This document shows positions 10,635-20,900 of a stretch of 60,879 nt of DNA, piece by piece; within the stretch, counting starts at the first letter, position 1; each line of letters opens with the position of its first letter. The notes beneath the pieces are model-generated. The model ran no database searches. It had not been told where the DNA came from and saw only the letters and a program-made list of their open reading frames with translations. The stretch is taken from NCBI RefSeq assembly GCF_016918015.1, contig NZ_JAERMK010000003.1, forward strand, positions 72,576-133,454, in the 5' to 3' direction. Both the position numbers and the translations under genes were made by a program. The stretch comes from Glycomyces sp. YM15. Lineage in GTDB: Bacteria > Actinomycetota > Actinomycetes > Mycobacteriales > Micromonosporaceae.

Positions 10635-11984
10635 TCAGCGCCACCATTCGACCGCCATGGACGGGCCGAGGCCGGTCTCCTCCTCGAGCTCGTCGACGAC
10701 CTCGTCGTCCTGGGCCAGGCCCTGGAACAGGGTGCCGGTCACGGTGCCCGCCACGGCGTCGCGCAGCGGCAGCCACCAGCCGAGCAGGACCACCGGGTAG
10801 AGCAGGTACCCGAACCGGGTGGAGGGCATGAGCAGGAACGCCGTCGAGAGCCCCGCCGCGCACCACAGCGCCGCCGACGCCGCCGTCACCGGCGGCCGCG
10901 TCCACAGCAGGCCCGCGATCACGAGTGCGGCGAGCCCGAGCAGTGCCGGGGCGATGAGGTCGCCGCCGGGGACGTAGTGGGCGACGAGGAATCCGGGCAG
11001 CGGTGACTGCGCGGGCGAGGTGACCACGCCGTGGCCGAGGCCGAAGGCGATGACGTTGTCGAAGAAGCCGCGGGCGTCCACGGCGAGGACGGGCAGCATG
11101 GTGGCGGCGACGGGGACGGCGAAGCCCGCGAGATAGTGCTTCAGGCCGCCGCTTCCCGCCCTCGGCGAAGCTTGCGGGCCATGTGTTTGCAGAGTGAGGA
11201 ACGCGATCACGACGGCGGCGGGCCACGCGAAGAGTTTGAGGGCGGCGGCCGCGCCGATCGCCAGGCCCGCGGCGAGGGGGCGTTCGCGGTGGGCGAAGGC
11301 GAGCGCGAGGACGATGAGGGCGACGACGGGCATGTCGTCACCGCCGGTGGCGAACGTCAAGGCGCACACCGGGAAGACGAACGTGGCCTGGACGGCGCGC
11401 AGCAGCGGGCCCTTGCCTGCGCCGGTGGCGCCCAGGGCGCTGCCGGGGCCGCCGCGCAGGAGCCGGACCGCTCCGATCGCGCAAGCGGCGGCGGCGAGGA
11501 GGAAGTAGACGCGGGCGTCGGTCCACCAGTGCTGGCCGAAGAGCGCGGCGGGGATGCCGAAGACGGCCATGCCGGGCTGGTACGGGTTGTAGCCGAGGAG
11601 GGGCTCGGGGAGCGCGGCGATCGCGTCGGCGTGCAGGTACGGGCTGCCGGTGCCGAGGAGGCGCGCGCCGGAGGCCTCGACGACGAGGACTTCCTCCTGG
11701 GCCCGCCCGCTGACGCCCGAGGCGCGCTCGATCGCCATGAGCGTCAACGGGATCGCGGTGACGGCGAGGGCGGCGCCGACGGTGACGAAGGCCCTGCGGC
11801 GCCAGACCGGGCCGGGCTGGACCAGGAGGATCACCGCGCAGATCGCGGCGGGCAGGTAGCCGCCGAAGGCGATCGCGCCCCATTGGGCGTGCGAGTCGAG
11901 CGTCGTCCAGAGCGCGGTGGCGCCCGCGAAGAGCGCGGCCGCGCCGTAGCAGGCGAGGTCGATGATGAGCGGACGGTTGGACAC
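10635..11984 (-). CDS. GT87-like membrane glycosyltransferase
   Basis: The 449-residue protein has about ten hydrophobic segments from residue 8 to 420. The first long non-membrane loop (about 90-130, with SPYLHADAIAALPEPLLGYNPYQPG) has the pattern of GT-C fold enzymes of family GT87 (DUF2029). These use polyprenyl-phosphate mannose or arabinose to build cell-envelope glycans. A charged tail rich in Asp and Glu ends the protein. The assignment is by general resemblance, and the sugar donor cannot be read from sequence. No other envelope genes are adjacent. Confidence 0.7.
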   Translation of the reverse strand: MSNRPLIIDLACYGAAALFAGATALWTTLDSHAQWGAIAFGGYLPAAICAVILLVQPGPVWRRRAFVTVGAALAVTAIPLTLMAIERASGVSGRAQEEVLVVEASGARLLGTGSPYLHADAIAALPEPLLGYNPYQPGMAVFGIPAALFGQHWWTDARVYFLLAAAACAIGAVRLLRGGPGSALGATGAGKGPLLRAVQATFVFPVCALTFATGGDDMPVVALIVLALAFAHRERPLAAGLAIGAAAALKLFAWPAAVVIAFLTLQTHGPQASPRAGSGGLKHYLAGFAVPVAATMLPVLAVDARGFFDNVIAFGLGHGVVTSPAQSPLPGFLVAHYVPGGDLIAPALLGLAALVIAGLLWTRPPVTAASAALWCAAGLSTAFLLMPSTRFGYLLYPVVLLGWWLPLRDAVAGTVTGTLFQGLAQDDEVVDELEEETGLGPSMAVEWWR

Positions 11985-12142
11985 CCGGACAGCGTACGGG
12001 TGCGCGGCGAATCAGGGCGGGTGCGGCGGTGCCACGGGGTCGGGCGTGGCGGTTCGCCGTCGCCCCCGTATCGACCATGGCTCAGGGGTGTGACGTCGGG
12101 TCGGGGTGCGGCGCCGCTGGAGGCCCGAGGGGCGGTTCGCTC

Positions 12143-12544
12143 TCAGTGCACGGGGATGCGGGCCCAGACCTCTTGGGTGCCGTCGCCGAGGGGGCGGGCG
12201 CCCCAGTCGGTGGACAGTTTGGACACGATGAACATGCCGCGTCCGTGTGCGGAGTCGAGGTTGATCGCGCACACGTGCGGGTGGGTGCGGGAGCCGCCGT
12301 CGATGACGCGGACCTCGACACCGGCGGGTCCGAGCTCGTAGCTGACGCAGACGTCGCCGCCGGGGAGCGGGCGGGCGTGCCGTACGGCGTTGGAGACGAG
12401 TTCGGTCGCGCACACGAGGAGGTCGTCGCGGACTTCGTCGGCGAGGTCGGGGAGGGATTCGCGCAGCCATCGGCGCACCTGGCTCGCCGCCCCGGACTGG
12501 TGGGGAACGCGCAGCCGCTCTGGCGCCGGTATCGCAGCGGGCAT
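12143..12544 (-). CDS. RsbW-like anti-sigma factor / ATP-binding serine kinase
   Basis: The 133-residue protein is a single HATPase_c_2 (GHKL) domain. The N-box is in LLVCATELVSNAVRHA (about 42-57), the G1 motif is VIDGG (about 79-83) and the G2-like motif is HGRGMFIVSKL (about 99-109). Such proteins bind sigma-B-type factors or phosphorylate anti-anti-sigma (STAS) proteins. No STAS partner or sigma factor is next to it, so it is an orphan of the kind common in Streptomyces and relatives. It is transcribed alone. Confidence 0.85.
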   Translation of the reverse strand: MPAAIPAPERLRVPHQSGAASQVRRWLRESLPDLADEVRDDLLVCATELVSNAVRHARPLPGGDVCVSYELGPAGVEVRVIDGGSRTHPHVCAINLDSAHGRGMFIVSKLSTDWGARPLGDGTQEVWARIPVH

Positions 12545-12667
12545 CGCGGTCCCCTTCCTTCCTCCGTGCCGTGGGGAGGCTATACAGCAACCTACCTGTC
12601 AACGCCGTATGACGCCAGCATTACAGACGGACCCCGAGTCCGTCCCGGGGAAGCCGGCGGGCAGGCC

Positions 12668-13399
12668 CTAACCGGCGAGGGTCTGCCGGATCGCGGCCGG
12701 GCGGTCGGTGAACATGACGTCGACCTCGAGTCCGGCGCAGCGCAGCGCGGTGTCGGCGTCGTTGACGGTCCAGGTGTACACCTGGTAGCCCGCTTCGTGG
12801 CTGCGTTCGACGAATCCGGGGGTCGATTCGAGGTAGTCGACCCGCGAGCTGAGCACCTGGACGCCTTCGGGCGGGCGGCGGAACGGGTACTCGAAGATCC
12901 AGACGAGCGGCGTGTCGGCGTCGAGGCCGCGCCAGGTCTTGAGGGCGGCGCGGGAGAAGGACATGACGGTGACGTCGAGTCCCGGCCAGCGCCGCAGGGT
13001 CTCCCATAGGCGCAGTTCGAGGCGGGGGCCGAACTTTGAGGGGTGTTTGGCCTCGATGAACAGTTTGAGGTCTTTGCCGGAGTCGACGACGAGGCCGAAG
13101 AGGTCCTCGAGGGTGGGGATGCGCTCGGCTTCGGGGTTGCCGGCGCAGTCGGGGAACTGGTGGGCGAAGTTCAATGCCCGCAACTGAGCGAGGGTGAGAT
13201 CCGCCACTGCGCCTTTGGCTCCGGCGGTGCGTTTGACGGTGCGGTCGTGGTGGAGGACGAGCTGCCCGTCGGCGGTGAGGCGGATGTCGAACTCGAAGCC
13301 ATCGGCGCCCTCGACGATCGCCTGTCGGAACGCGGCGATTGAGTGCTCCGGGAGGAACTCGTTCGCGCCTCGGTGGGCGGCGATCAGCGGCTGGGACAC
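12668..13399 (-). CDS. Glycerophosphodiester phosphodiesterase
   Basis: This enzyme hydrolyses glycerophosphodiesters to glycerol 3-phosphate and an alcohol. From the GTG at 13399 (preceded by AAGGGG) the product is 243 residues, the usual size of the cytosolic UgpQ-like family. The N-terminal HRGANEFLPEHS carries the catalytic His and metal-binding Glu. EFDIRLTADGQLVLHHD supplies the remaining catalytic His and metal ligands. LFIEAKHP and TWTVND further along are family motifs. There is no signal peptide, so it acts in the cytoplasm. It is divergent from larB. Confidence 0.92.
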   Translation of the reverse strand: MSQPLIAAHRGANEFLPEHSIAAFRQAIVEGADGFEFDIRLTADGQLVLHHDRTVKRTAGAKGAVADLTLAQLRALNFAHQFPDCAGNPEAERIPTLEDLFGLVVDSGKDLKLFIEAKHPSKFGPRLELRLWETLRRWPGLDVTVMSFSRAALKTWRGLDADTPLVWIFEYPFRRPPEGVQVLSSRVDYLESTPGFVERSHEAGYQVYTWTVNDADTALRCAGLEVDVMFTDRPAAIRQTLAG

Positions 13400-13600
13400 C
13401 CCTTGACGATAGTCGGTGAGTCCGACGCCGGGCCCGCTTGGCGGTGTCCGTCCGGGGTGGTGGTGGTGAACGCGCCCTGGCGGCGCGGGGCCCGGTGAAC
13501 GGCGGGCGCTGCGATGGGGCCGGTGTGGGCAGGTTCCCGGCGCTGGGACGGGTCCGGTTCCGGTGGCGGCTGGTGCGGGGCGGGAGGGAGGATGGGGGGC

Positions 13601-14377
13601 GTGCAACTCGATCCTGAATCCGCGTTCGACGAACGGCCCGAGTCCTCCGCTTCGCAGGCGTCCCCCGGGGCCGCGGGCCCGCGGGGGTTCGCCGGGGCCG
13701 GGGACGGCTACCGCGACCTGGGCTGGGCCAAGATCGATACCGGCCGTCCGGCCCGGACCGGGACGGCCGAGGCCGTGTACGCGGCGGGGAAGACGCCCGG
13801 GCAGGTCGTCGGGGCGCTCGCGGCCCTGCGTGCGGCGCATCCGGGCCGGGTGGCGGTCGCGACCCGCTGCGATGACGCCTGCACGGCGGCGGTGCGGGAG
13901 GCTTTCGGCGATGACGTGCTGGTCGAGAGCGGGGTGTGCGCGGTCGGGGCGTTCCCGGACGCGGAGACCGGGCTGCTCGCGGTGGTGTGCGCCGGGACAT
14001 CTGATCTGCCGGTGGCGAGGGAGGCCGAGATCGTGGCGCGGGCCAACGGGATCGACACGCGGCTGGTGGCCGACGTGGGCGTCGCGGGGCTGCACCGGCT
14101 GCTCGACAAGGTCGCGGAGCTGCGGGAGGCGGCGTGCGTGATCGTGGTGGCGGGCATGGACGGGGCGCTGCCCTCGGTCGTGGCGGGCCTGGTGGCCGCG
14201 CCGGTGGTCGCGGTGCCGACGTCGGTGGGCTACGGGGCCGCGTTCGGCGGGCTCGCGCCGCTGCTGACGATGCTGAACTCGTGCTCGCCGGGGGTCACGG
14301 TGGTGAACATCGACAACGGGTTCGGTGCGGCGATGGCCGCGTCCCGGATGCTCGGCATGAAGGCGGCACAGTCGTGA
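13601..14377 (+). CDS. larB: Nickel-pincer cofactor biosynthesis protein LarB
   Basis: LarB carboxylates and hydrolyses nicotinic acid adenine dinucleotide to give pyridinium-3,5-biscarboxylic acid mononucleotide, the first step toward the nickel-pincer nucleotide of lactate racemase. The 258-residue product has a short variable N-terminus and the LarB head ([12 protein letters not shown]). The C-terminal PurE-like (AIR carboxylase) domain contains [22 protein letters not shown] and VPTSVGYGA. The start is uncertain: GTG 13601 has GGAGGA at a workable distance, whereas ATG 13592 is too close. Its stop overlaps larC (GTGA), so the two are translationally coupled. Confidence 0.92.
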   Translation: MQLDPESAFDERPESSASQASPGAAGPRGFAGAGDGYRDLGWAKIDTGRPARTGTAEAVYAAGKTPGQVVGALAALRAAHPGRVAVATRCDDACTAAVREAFGDDVLVESGVCAVGAFPDAETGLLAVVCAGTSDLPVAREAEIVARANGIDTRLVADVGVAGLHRLLDKVAELREAACVIVVAGMDGALPSVVAGLVAAPVVAVPTSVGYGAAFGGLAPLLTMLNSCSPGVTVVNIDNGFGAAMAASRMLGMKAAQS

Positions 14378-15759
14378 ACGAGCGGGACGACGGGGCGGCC
14401 GTGATCGCGTGGCTGGACTGCTCGGCGGGCGCGAGCGGCGACATGTTCCTGGGGGCCCTGGTCGACGCCGGGGTGGACCCGGCGGTGATGCAGGCGGCCG
14501 TGGACGCGCTCGGCACTGAGCCGATCCGCTTGCGCGCCAATAGGGTGACGCGGCACGGACTGGTCGCGACGAAGGTGGACGTCGAGGCCCCCGAGGTCGC
14601 GACGGACCGGCGCTGGCGGTCCATCCGGGCGATGCTCGAAGGCGCGGGACTCGACGCGGCGACGCGGAAACTGGCGTTGGGCGCGTTCGCCCGCCTGGCG
14701 GCGGCGGAGGCGGCCGCGCACGGGATCGACGAGGAGGACGTGCACTTCCACGAGGTGGGGGCGCTCGATTCGATCGCGGATATCGTGGGCGCCTCGGCGG
14801 GTCTGGCGGCCTTGGGCATCGGCCGGTTGACCGCGGCGACGGTGACCGTGGGCGGGGGTACGACGCGCGGTTCGCACGGGTCGATCCCGCTGCCCGCACC
14901 GGCGGTGCTGCGGGTGCTGGCCGACGCGGGCGCGCCGGTGGTCGGCGCGGTGCCGTACGAGGCGTGCACGCCGACGGGCGCGGCGATCATCGCGGCCGCG
15001 GCCTCCTGCTACGGTCCGATGCCGGAGATGGTGGTCGAGCGCATCGGGGTGGGCGCGGGCGGACGCGACCCGAAGGAGCGCGCGAACCTGCTGCGGCTCT
15101 TGGTGGGCCGCGAGGTCAGCGCGCCGGTCCGCGGGTCGCACGTCCGTCACGGCCACGGCATCGCCGCGTCGGATCACGGGCACGCGCATCATCATCACGA
15201 GCACGGTCATCCCGCGTCCCTTGCGCCTGCGGTGCGTGAACCTCGCGACGGTGCGCCGCGGAAGGCGCACGTCCGCAGCGGGGCGGCCGCCGCGGCCCTT
15301 GAAGGCCACGCGCAGGCTTCGGCGCGACCGGTCGTCATCGAGACCAATGTGGACGATCTCGATCCGCGCCTGTGGCCGGCCGCGCTGGCGGCGCTGCTCG
15401 CCGCCGGGGCCTCCGATGCCTGGCTGACGCCGATCCTCATGAAGAAGGGCCGGCCGGCGCACACGGTCCACGTCCTGTGCCGTCCCGAGGCGATCGCCCC
15501 GGTGCGGTCGGCGCTGGTCCGGCACACCACCACGATCGGCATGCGCTTCTATGAGATCGACAAGTACGCGCTCGAACGCCGGTACACGCACGTCGAGGTC
15601 GACGGTCACCGGATCGGCGTGAAGGTCGCGCTGGAGGACGGCGAGGTCGTGAACGCCTCGGTCGAGTACGAGGACGCGGCCGCCGCGGCCGCCGCGCTCG
15701 CGCGTCCGCTCAAAGTGGTGATCGCACAGGCCACTGCGCTTGCGGCCGATCAGTATTAG
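14374..15759 (+). CDS. larC: Nickel-pincer cofactor biosynthesis protein LarC (single chain)
   Basis: LarC inserts nickel into the sulfur-containing pincer precursor as a CTP-dependent cyclometallase. The 461-residue chain is one continuous frame; in some lactobacilli LarC1 and LarC2 are joined by frameshifting. The N-terminal signature [21 protein letters not shown] is clear, and the second half has [13 protein letters not shown] and [14 protein letters not shown] histidine-rich insert (about residues 255-285) carries many His residues and could hold nickel. It begins with GTG inside the larB stop. larE and a lactate racemase are not in the window, so the final acceptor enzyme is unknown. 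Confidence 0.93.
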   Translation: MNERDDGAAVIAWLDCSAGASGDMFLGALVDAGVDPAVMQAAVDALGTEPIRLRANRVTRHGLVATKVDVEAPEVATDRRWRSIRAMLEGAGLDAATRKLALGAFARLAAAEAAAHGIDEEDVHFHEVGALDSIADIVGASAGLAALGIGRLTAATVTVGGGTTRGSHGSIPLPAPAVLRVLADAGAPVVGAVPYEACTPTGAAIIAAAASCYGPMPEMVVERIGVGAGGRDPKERANLLRLLVGREVSAPVRGSHVRHGHGIAASDHGHAHHHHEHGHPASLAPAVREPRDGAPRKAHVRSGAAAAALEGHAQASARPVVIETNVDDLDPRLWPAALAALLAAGASDAWLTPILMKKGRPAHTVHVLCRPEAIAPVRSALVRHTTTIGMRFYEIDKYALERRYTHVEVDGHRIGVKVALEDGEVVNASVEYEDAAAAAAALARPLKVVIAQATALAADQY

Positions 15760-15799
15760 GCGGAACGCGGTGGTGGGGCCGTACCGATATCCTGCCCGC

Positions 15800-16174
15800 A
15801 TGATCGATTTCGAGAACGGTTCGCTTTTCAAGCTCAAGCTCACTGACGACCCCGGCTTCAGCGACGAGGTCCAGCCGCTGCTGGTCGACGGTGAAGCGGT
15901 CGCCCTGGCCTTCGAGGGCATCCGCGACTTCGTGGTCTTCACGAACAAGCGGGTCATCGCCGTCAACGTGCAGGGGATCACCGGCCGCAAGAAGGACTAC
16001 ACCTCCTTGCCCTACAACAAGATCCAGGCCTACTCGGTCGAGACCGACGGGCTGATGGACAACGACGGCGAGCTCGACCTGTGGTTCAGCGGCCTCGGCC
16101 GGGTCCGCTTCGAGTTCAAGGAGAACGTGGACCTGCCCGCGATCGCCAAGCACATCGCCGCCTGCTCGCTCTAA
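15800..16174 (+). CDS. Bacterial PH-domain protein (YvbH/YokE type)
   Basis: The 124-residue product is a single bacterial pleckstrin-homology domain. It starts MIDFENGSLFKLKL and has FTNKRVIAVNVQGITGRKKDY and ELDLWFSGLGRVRFEF, motifs I associate with the short bPH_1 family. It has no signal peptide or membrane span. The biochemical role of the family is not established. No ribosome-binding site is obvious, and the ATG may be used leaderless. It converges on the multicopper oxidase gene across a strong inverted repeat. Confidence 0.8.
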   Translation: MIDFENGSLFKLKLTDDPGFSDEVQPLLVDGEAVALAFEGIRDFVVFTNKRVIAVNVQGITGRKKDYTSLPYNKIQAYSVETDGLMDNDGELDLWFSGLGRVRFEFKENVDLPAIAKHIAACSL

Positions 16175-16182
16175 GACCTGTT

Positions 16183-16235
16183 GCGGCGCAGGAAATCCCG
16201 TTCGTGGTGCCTACGGGCGGGACTTCCTGCGCCGC
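16183..16235. terminator. Bidirectional hairpin between convergent genes
   Basis: GCGGCGCAGGAA at 16183-16194 is the reverse complement of TTCCTGCGCCGC at 16224-16235, and CCCG/CGGG continues the stem inward after small bulges. It lies between the PH-domain and multicopper oxidase stop codons and could serve both. Confidence 0.7.
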
Positions 16236-16267
16236 GTCGTCTCCGGGCCCTTGCGGCCTGGAGCGGC

Positions 16268-17806
16268 TCAGTGCCCGCCGTGGGAACCGGCGGCGGCGCT
16301 GACCGGGACCGTGCCGATCTCCTCGTCCTCGCCGAGGACCACGAACTGGCCCATCATCCCCGAGTCCTCGTGGGCGAGGATGTGGCAGTGGTACATGTAC
16401 GGCAGGTTCGGGTCGGTGTAGTCGGCGAAGCGCATCGCGAGCCGGTACTTGGCCTGCGGGACCAGTTGGACCGTGTCCTTCCAGCCGCGCAGGCGCGGCG
16501 GCGGCTCCCGCCCGTCCACGGTCAGCACCTGGTACTGGACGTCGTGGACGTGGAAGTTGTGCATGAAGCCGTCCGCGTTCTCGACCTCCCAGACCTCGAC
16601 GGTGCCTTCGCGGACCCCGAAGTCGATGCGCATGGGGTCCATGGACTCCCCGTTGATCTGATTGAAGCCCGAGAGCGAGAACGAGCGCTCGGCGGCGATC
16701 TCGGCGTCCGCGAGGTCCGGCGCGGTGCCCATGGCCTGGGGGATCTCGGTGGTGTCCGCCAGGGTGTCGGCGGCCCGGAACTCGCAGATGTCGAGCCTGT
16801 CGTCGCCGCCGTTGAAGCGCCCGAGCGGGCCTTCATAGCCCTCGTCGGCCGGGTTGGAGCGGAGGACCACGGTCTCGCCGGGCTCGAAGGCGACCACGAT
16901 CTCGGCGCGTTCGCCCGGTGAGAGCTGGAGGCGGTCGGTCTCCCAGGCGGTGGGAAGCAGGCCGCCGTCGGTGGCGATGAGCGAGAACGGCCGGTCGTCG
17001 CTGAACCCGAAGTTGTACAGGCGCGAGACCGAGCCGTTGAGCAGGCGCAGACGCAGCAGGCGGGTCGTGACGTCGAAGTAGGGGCCGAGCGTGCCGTTGA
17101 CCATGATCGCGTCGCCGAGGATGCCCTGGGTGCTCATGAACGAGGCTTTGTCGTCGAACTGGTTGTCGCCGTCGAACTTGCGGTCCTGGACGATCATCGG
17201 CACGTCGTCCACGCCGTAGTCGGAGGGCAGGTTCAGGCTCGTCGATTCGTCGTCGTCGACGATGAACAACCCGGCGAGACCGCGGTAGACGTGCTTGCCG
17301 GTGCGGCCGTGGGGATGCGGGTGGTACCAGAGGGTCGCCGCGGGCTGGTTCATCGTCCACTGGGGAGTCCAGACACCGTCGGGCTCGACCTCCTGGTGGG
17401 GGCCGCCGTCCATGACCGAGGGCAGGTGCATGCCGTGCCAGTGGATCGAGGTGCCCTCGTCGAGGCCGTTGTGCACCGCGAACGCGACCTCCTCGCCGCG
17501 CTTGGCGCGGATGGTCGGGCCGAGGAACGGGCCGTTGACGCCCCAGGTCTCGGTCTCGCGGCCGTCCTTGAAGGCCATGCTGCCCGACTGGATCTCGAGG
17601 TTGAAGACCCGCGCGCCCGAGGCGTCCTCGGTCGACTCGGCGAGCGGGGGGACGGCCAGGGGGTTGTCGAAGTCGACCTCGCCGACGGTCTCGAGCTTGG
17701 ACTTGTTCCAGAAGTATCCGAGGGTCCCGGCTCCGCCGAGCACGACCGCCCCGACACCGCCCCCGACACCGATGAGGGTCCACTTGAGTGCTTTACGCCG
17801 CTTCAT
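16268..17806 (-). CDS. Multicopper oxidase (CueO / bilirubin oxidase type)
   Basis: The 512-residue exported oxidase has an N-terminal RRK plus a hydrophobic segment (about 9-33), probably a signal anchor or Tat-like signal. Cupredoxin domains follow. All copper ligands are visible: HWHG (about 122), HPHPHG (about 162-167), HNFHVHD in the third domain and the C-terminal HCHILAHEDSGMM, whose Met is the axial type 1 ligand. It should oxidise Cu(I), phenolics or bilirubin-like substrates with O2. The tail ends SHGGH, His-rich. The gene is monocistronic between two convergent or unrelated neighbours. The exact substrate cannot be told. Confidence 0.93.
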   Translation of the reverse strand: MKRRKALKWTLIGVGGGVGAVVLGGAGTLGYFWNKSKLETVGEVDFDNPLAVPPLAESTEDASGARVFNLEIQSGSMAFKDGRETETWGVNGPFLGPTIRAKRGEEVAFAVHNGLDEGTSIHWHGMHLPSVMDGGPHQEVEPDGVWTPQWTMNQPAATLWYHPHPHGRTGKHVYRGLAGLFIVDDDESTSLNLPSDYGVDDVPMIVQDRKFDGDNQFDDKASFMSTQGILGDAIMVNGTLGPYFDVTTRLLRLRLLNGSVSRLYNFGFSDDRPFSLIATDGGLLPTAWETDRLQLSPGERAEIVVAFEPGETVVLRSNPADEGYEGPLGRFNGGDDRLDICEFRAADTLADTTEIPQAMGTAPDLADAEIAAERSFSLSGFNQINGESMDPMRIDFGVREGTVEVWEVENADGFMHNFHVHDVQYQVLTVDGREPPPRLRGWKDTVQLVPQAKYRLAMRFADYTDPNLPYMYHCHILAHEDSGMMGQFVVLGEDEEIGTVPVSAAAGSHGGH

Positions 17807-17933
17807 GGCTGCAATGGTCGTGCGGCGGCCCGACGGTTACATCGGGCCGGGGAAGGCAATCCGCGTACCACCCGGGGATGACGCCTCGGGCCGGCGTCAA
17901 CCTCCAGTAGCGGAGCCGGGGCGACCAGCGCGG

Positions 17934-20900
17934 TCAGCCATCGGTGAGATAGCCGCGCAGGTGCGCCGCGTTCACCGCCGCGGCGCGGCCCGCGACCTCG
18001 AGTTTCGCCATCGCCCGCGAGAGGTGCACGCTCACCGTCTTCTCCGAGATGTACAGCTCCGCGCCGATCTGCTTGTTCGTCAACCCGCGCGCGACCTGCC
18101 GCAGTACCGCCAGCTCCCGCGGAGTCAGCGGCGTCGTCGTCGGCACCGCCGCGTCAAGACCCGCCCGCTCCGCGAGCGCGCACAACTCCTGCACCAGCGG
18201 GACCGCGCCCAGACGCAACGCGGTCGCCTTCGCCTCGGCGAGCACCGCGACCGCTTCCGTGCGCGCCTCGGCCCCCGGCGCCGCCAGCAGCGCCTCCGCG
18301 AGCCGCCAGAGCGCGAGGGCCTGCCGGTACGGCTCGGCCCAGGTCGGGTCCTCGTGCGCGGCACCGTCGACCCCGGCCTCGAACAGCGCCAAGGCCTCAG
18401 AGGCGACCGGGTCGCGCAGCGCCAGTTCCAGCCGCGCCTGCTCGTCGAGGTGCACATCGAATTCGACCGCGCCCGCCGCGCGCTTCGGCGGCGCCTGGAC
18501 CGATCCGGTCTCGGCGTTGCGGTAGTCGAAGGCCGCGGCCACCGCGCGCCACAGGTCCGGGTCGCCGTCGCTGTAGAGGCGGGATTCCTCGGCATCGAGC
18601 TGGGCGACCCATGCCAGGCCCTCCGGGCCGAGCGTGCCCGACAGCGGACGGCCGTGCTCGTTGAAGAACCGGGCCCGCTCGGCCAGGCGCTCCCCCGCCG
18701 AGACGGCGCCCTTCGCTCCCGCCGCGTCGCCCTCGCGACGCAGCCGGTGGGCGAGATCGGCGGCGGCCCCGACGCCGGCGGCGCACACCGACACCCCTGC
18801 GAGGTAGTAGCCGCGCATGCGGGTCATCCGCTCGGTGGCGCGCTCCGCGCGGCGCAGCGCGTCCTCGGGACGGCCGCGCCAGCGGTCGAGTTCGACGCCG
18901 CACAGCGACGCCAGCGCGAGCACCTGCCCGTCGAGCTGCCAGCGGTCGGCGAGGTAGTCGAGGCGCCGGTCGGCGGCGTCGAAGCGGCCGCGCGCCACGT
19001 CGACGAGGAGCACGGCGGCGGCGAGGCGGGTGAGCACGACGCCGGGCAGGACGCTGGAGGCCATCTCGCCGTTCGCGTCGACCTCGTCCCAACGGCCGAT
19101 CATGTAGTTGGAGATGACCTGGCGCACCGCGGTCTCGAGGCCGTAGCCGCTCCACTTGTCGCCGGTGCTGCGGGCCAGGTCCATACCGCGGTTGAAGTGG
19201 GTGAGGGCTTCGCCGATGCGGGCGGCCTCGACCATGACGAGGCCGTTGTTGAAGTGCGCGCGGAGTTCGACCTCGTGCCAGCCCTTGCCGCGCACGAGCG
19301 CGCGGGCCTCGTCGTTGCGGGCGACGGTCGCTTCGAGGGTCTGCCCGCCGCGCCGGAACGCGCCGATGCTGCGGGTGAGGAGCGCGTCGGCCTTGGCGGC
19401 GAGGTGCCCGTCGCGCATCGCTCCGGCCTCGGTGGACGGGTGTCCGGCCTGATCCTCGGCGGCGAGCGCCGCGGCGACCGCGTCGGCGGTGGCGATGGCG
19501 CGGGCGCACCATTCGGCGGCCTCGTCGTACTTGCGGCTGTGGTAGACGGTGCGGGCGACCACGGCCTGGGCCCAGGCCTTGATGGTGTGCGGCTCGTCGT
19601 CCTTGACCAGCTGCCATGCCTCCCAGGCGACCCGGTGGGCCTCCTGTTCGCCGCCTTCGATGGAGAGGAGGTGCTTGGCGTACTTGCGGCGCGTGTAGGC
19701 GCCTTGGAGCCGGTCGCCGGAGGCGTCGGCGAGGCGCACCGCGGCGGCCGAGTACGACTGGGCGCGTTTGATCTCGCCGGAGGCCTCGGCGTTGGAGGCG
19801 GCCCGGACGGTGAGCCGCAGTTCGGTGAGGCCCTCGGGGCGTTTCTCGGCGGGGACCTTCCCGAACAGGGTGAGGGCCCGCTCGAGGTGGAGCAGGGCCT
19901 CGGCGGGGGCGGCGAGTTCGACGGCTTCGTCGGCGGCGCGCACGGACGCGGCGAGGGCGCAGGGGAGGTCGCCGGATTCGTGTGCGTGGTGCGCGAGCTC
20001 GGCCTCGGCGCCCTTGCCGTTGTCGTCGGCGAGGGATTCGGCGATCTTCTGGTGGTAGCGGATGCGTTCGCCCGGAAGGAGATCGGTGTAGACGGCCTCA
20101 CCGAGGAGGGCGTGGCGGAACGCGTACGTGTCCGCGCTCTTCTGGACGATGATGCCGTGCGAGATCGCGGCGCGCAGGGCTTGGTCGAGTTCGCGTTCGT
20201 GGCGCAGGCCGTTCTCGTCGAGCATCGACCAGGCGGCGGCGTTGAGGCGCTGGTAGGTGAAGCGGCGGCCCATGACGGAGGCGAGCTGCACGACCTGCTT
20301 GGCCGAGTCGGGGAGGCGTTCGAGCCGGGCGAGGAGGACTTCGGCGAGCTCGAAGGTGACCGTGTGGGTCTCGGCGGCGGCGAGCTCTTCGGCGAGGAAC
20401 GCGTTGCCCTCGGAGGCGGCGGCGATCTTGGCGACGGTCTCCGCGTCGAGCCCGGTGTTGAGTTCGCGCACGAAGTCGGCGGCGTGCTGCGAGTCGAAGG
20501 GGTCGAGGTGGAGGCGCTGCACGGCGGGGAGGCGCACGAGCTCGGCGAGGAGGGGGCGGAGCGGGTGGGCGCGGTGCACGGCGTCGGCGCGGTAGGTGCC
20601 GAGGATGAGGACGCGCTGGCCGGTGAGGCGGGAGGTGAGGAAGGCGAGGAGGTCGCGGCTGGAGCGGTCGGCCCAGTGGAGGTCTTCGAGGGTGAGGACG
20701 AGCGGCTGCGCGGCGGAGAGGTCGGCGAGGGCGGCGTGGAAGGCCTCGAAGAGGCCGAGGCGGCCGAGGTCGCCTTCGGCGGGGGTGGGGTGGCCGGGGA
20801 GGAGGGGGCTGAGGCCGGGGTGGTTCGCGGCGAGTTCGGGGTTGTCGCGGGCGAGGGCGCCGACGATCTCGGCGAAGGGGAGGTAGGGGAGGGCGGAGTC

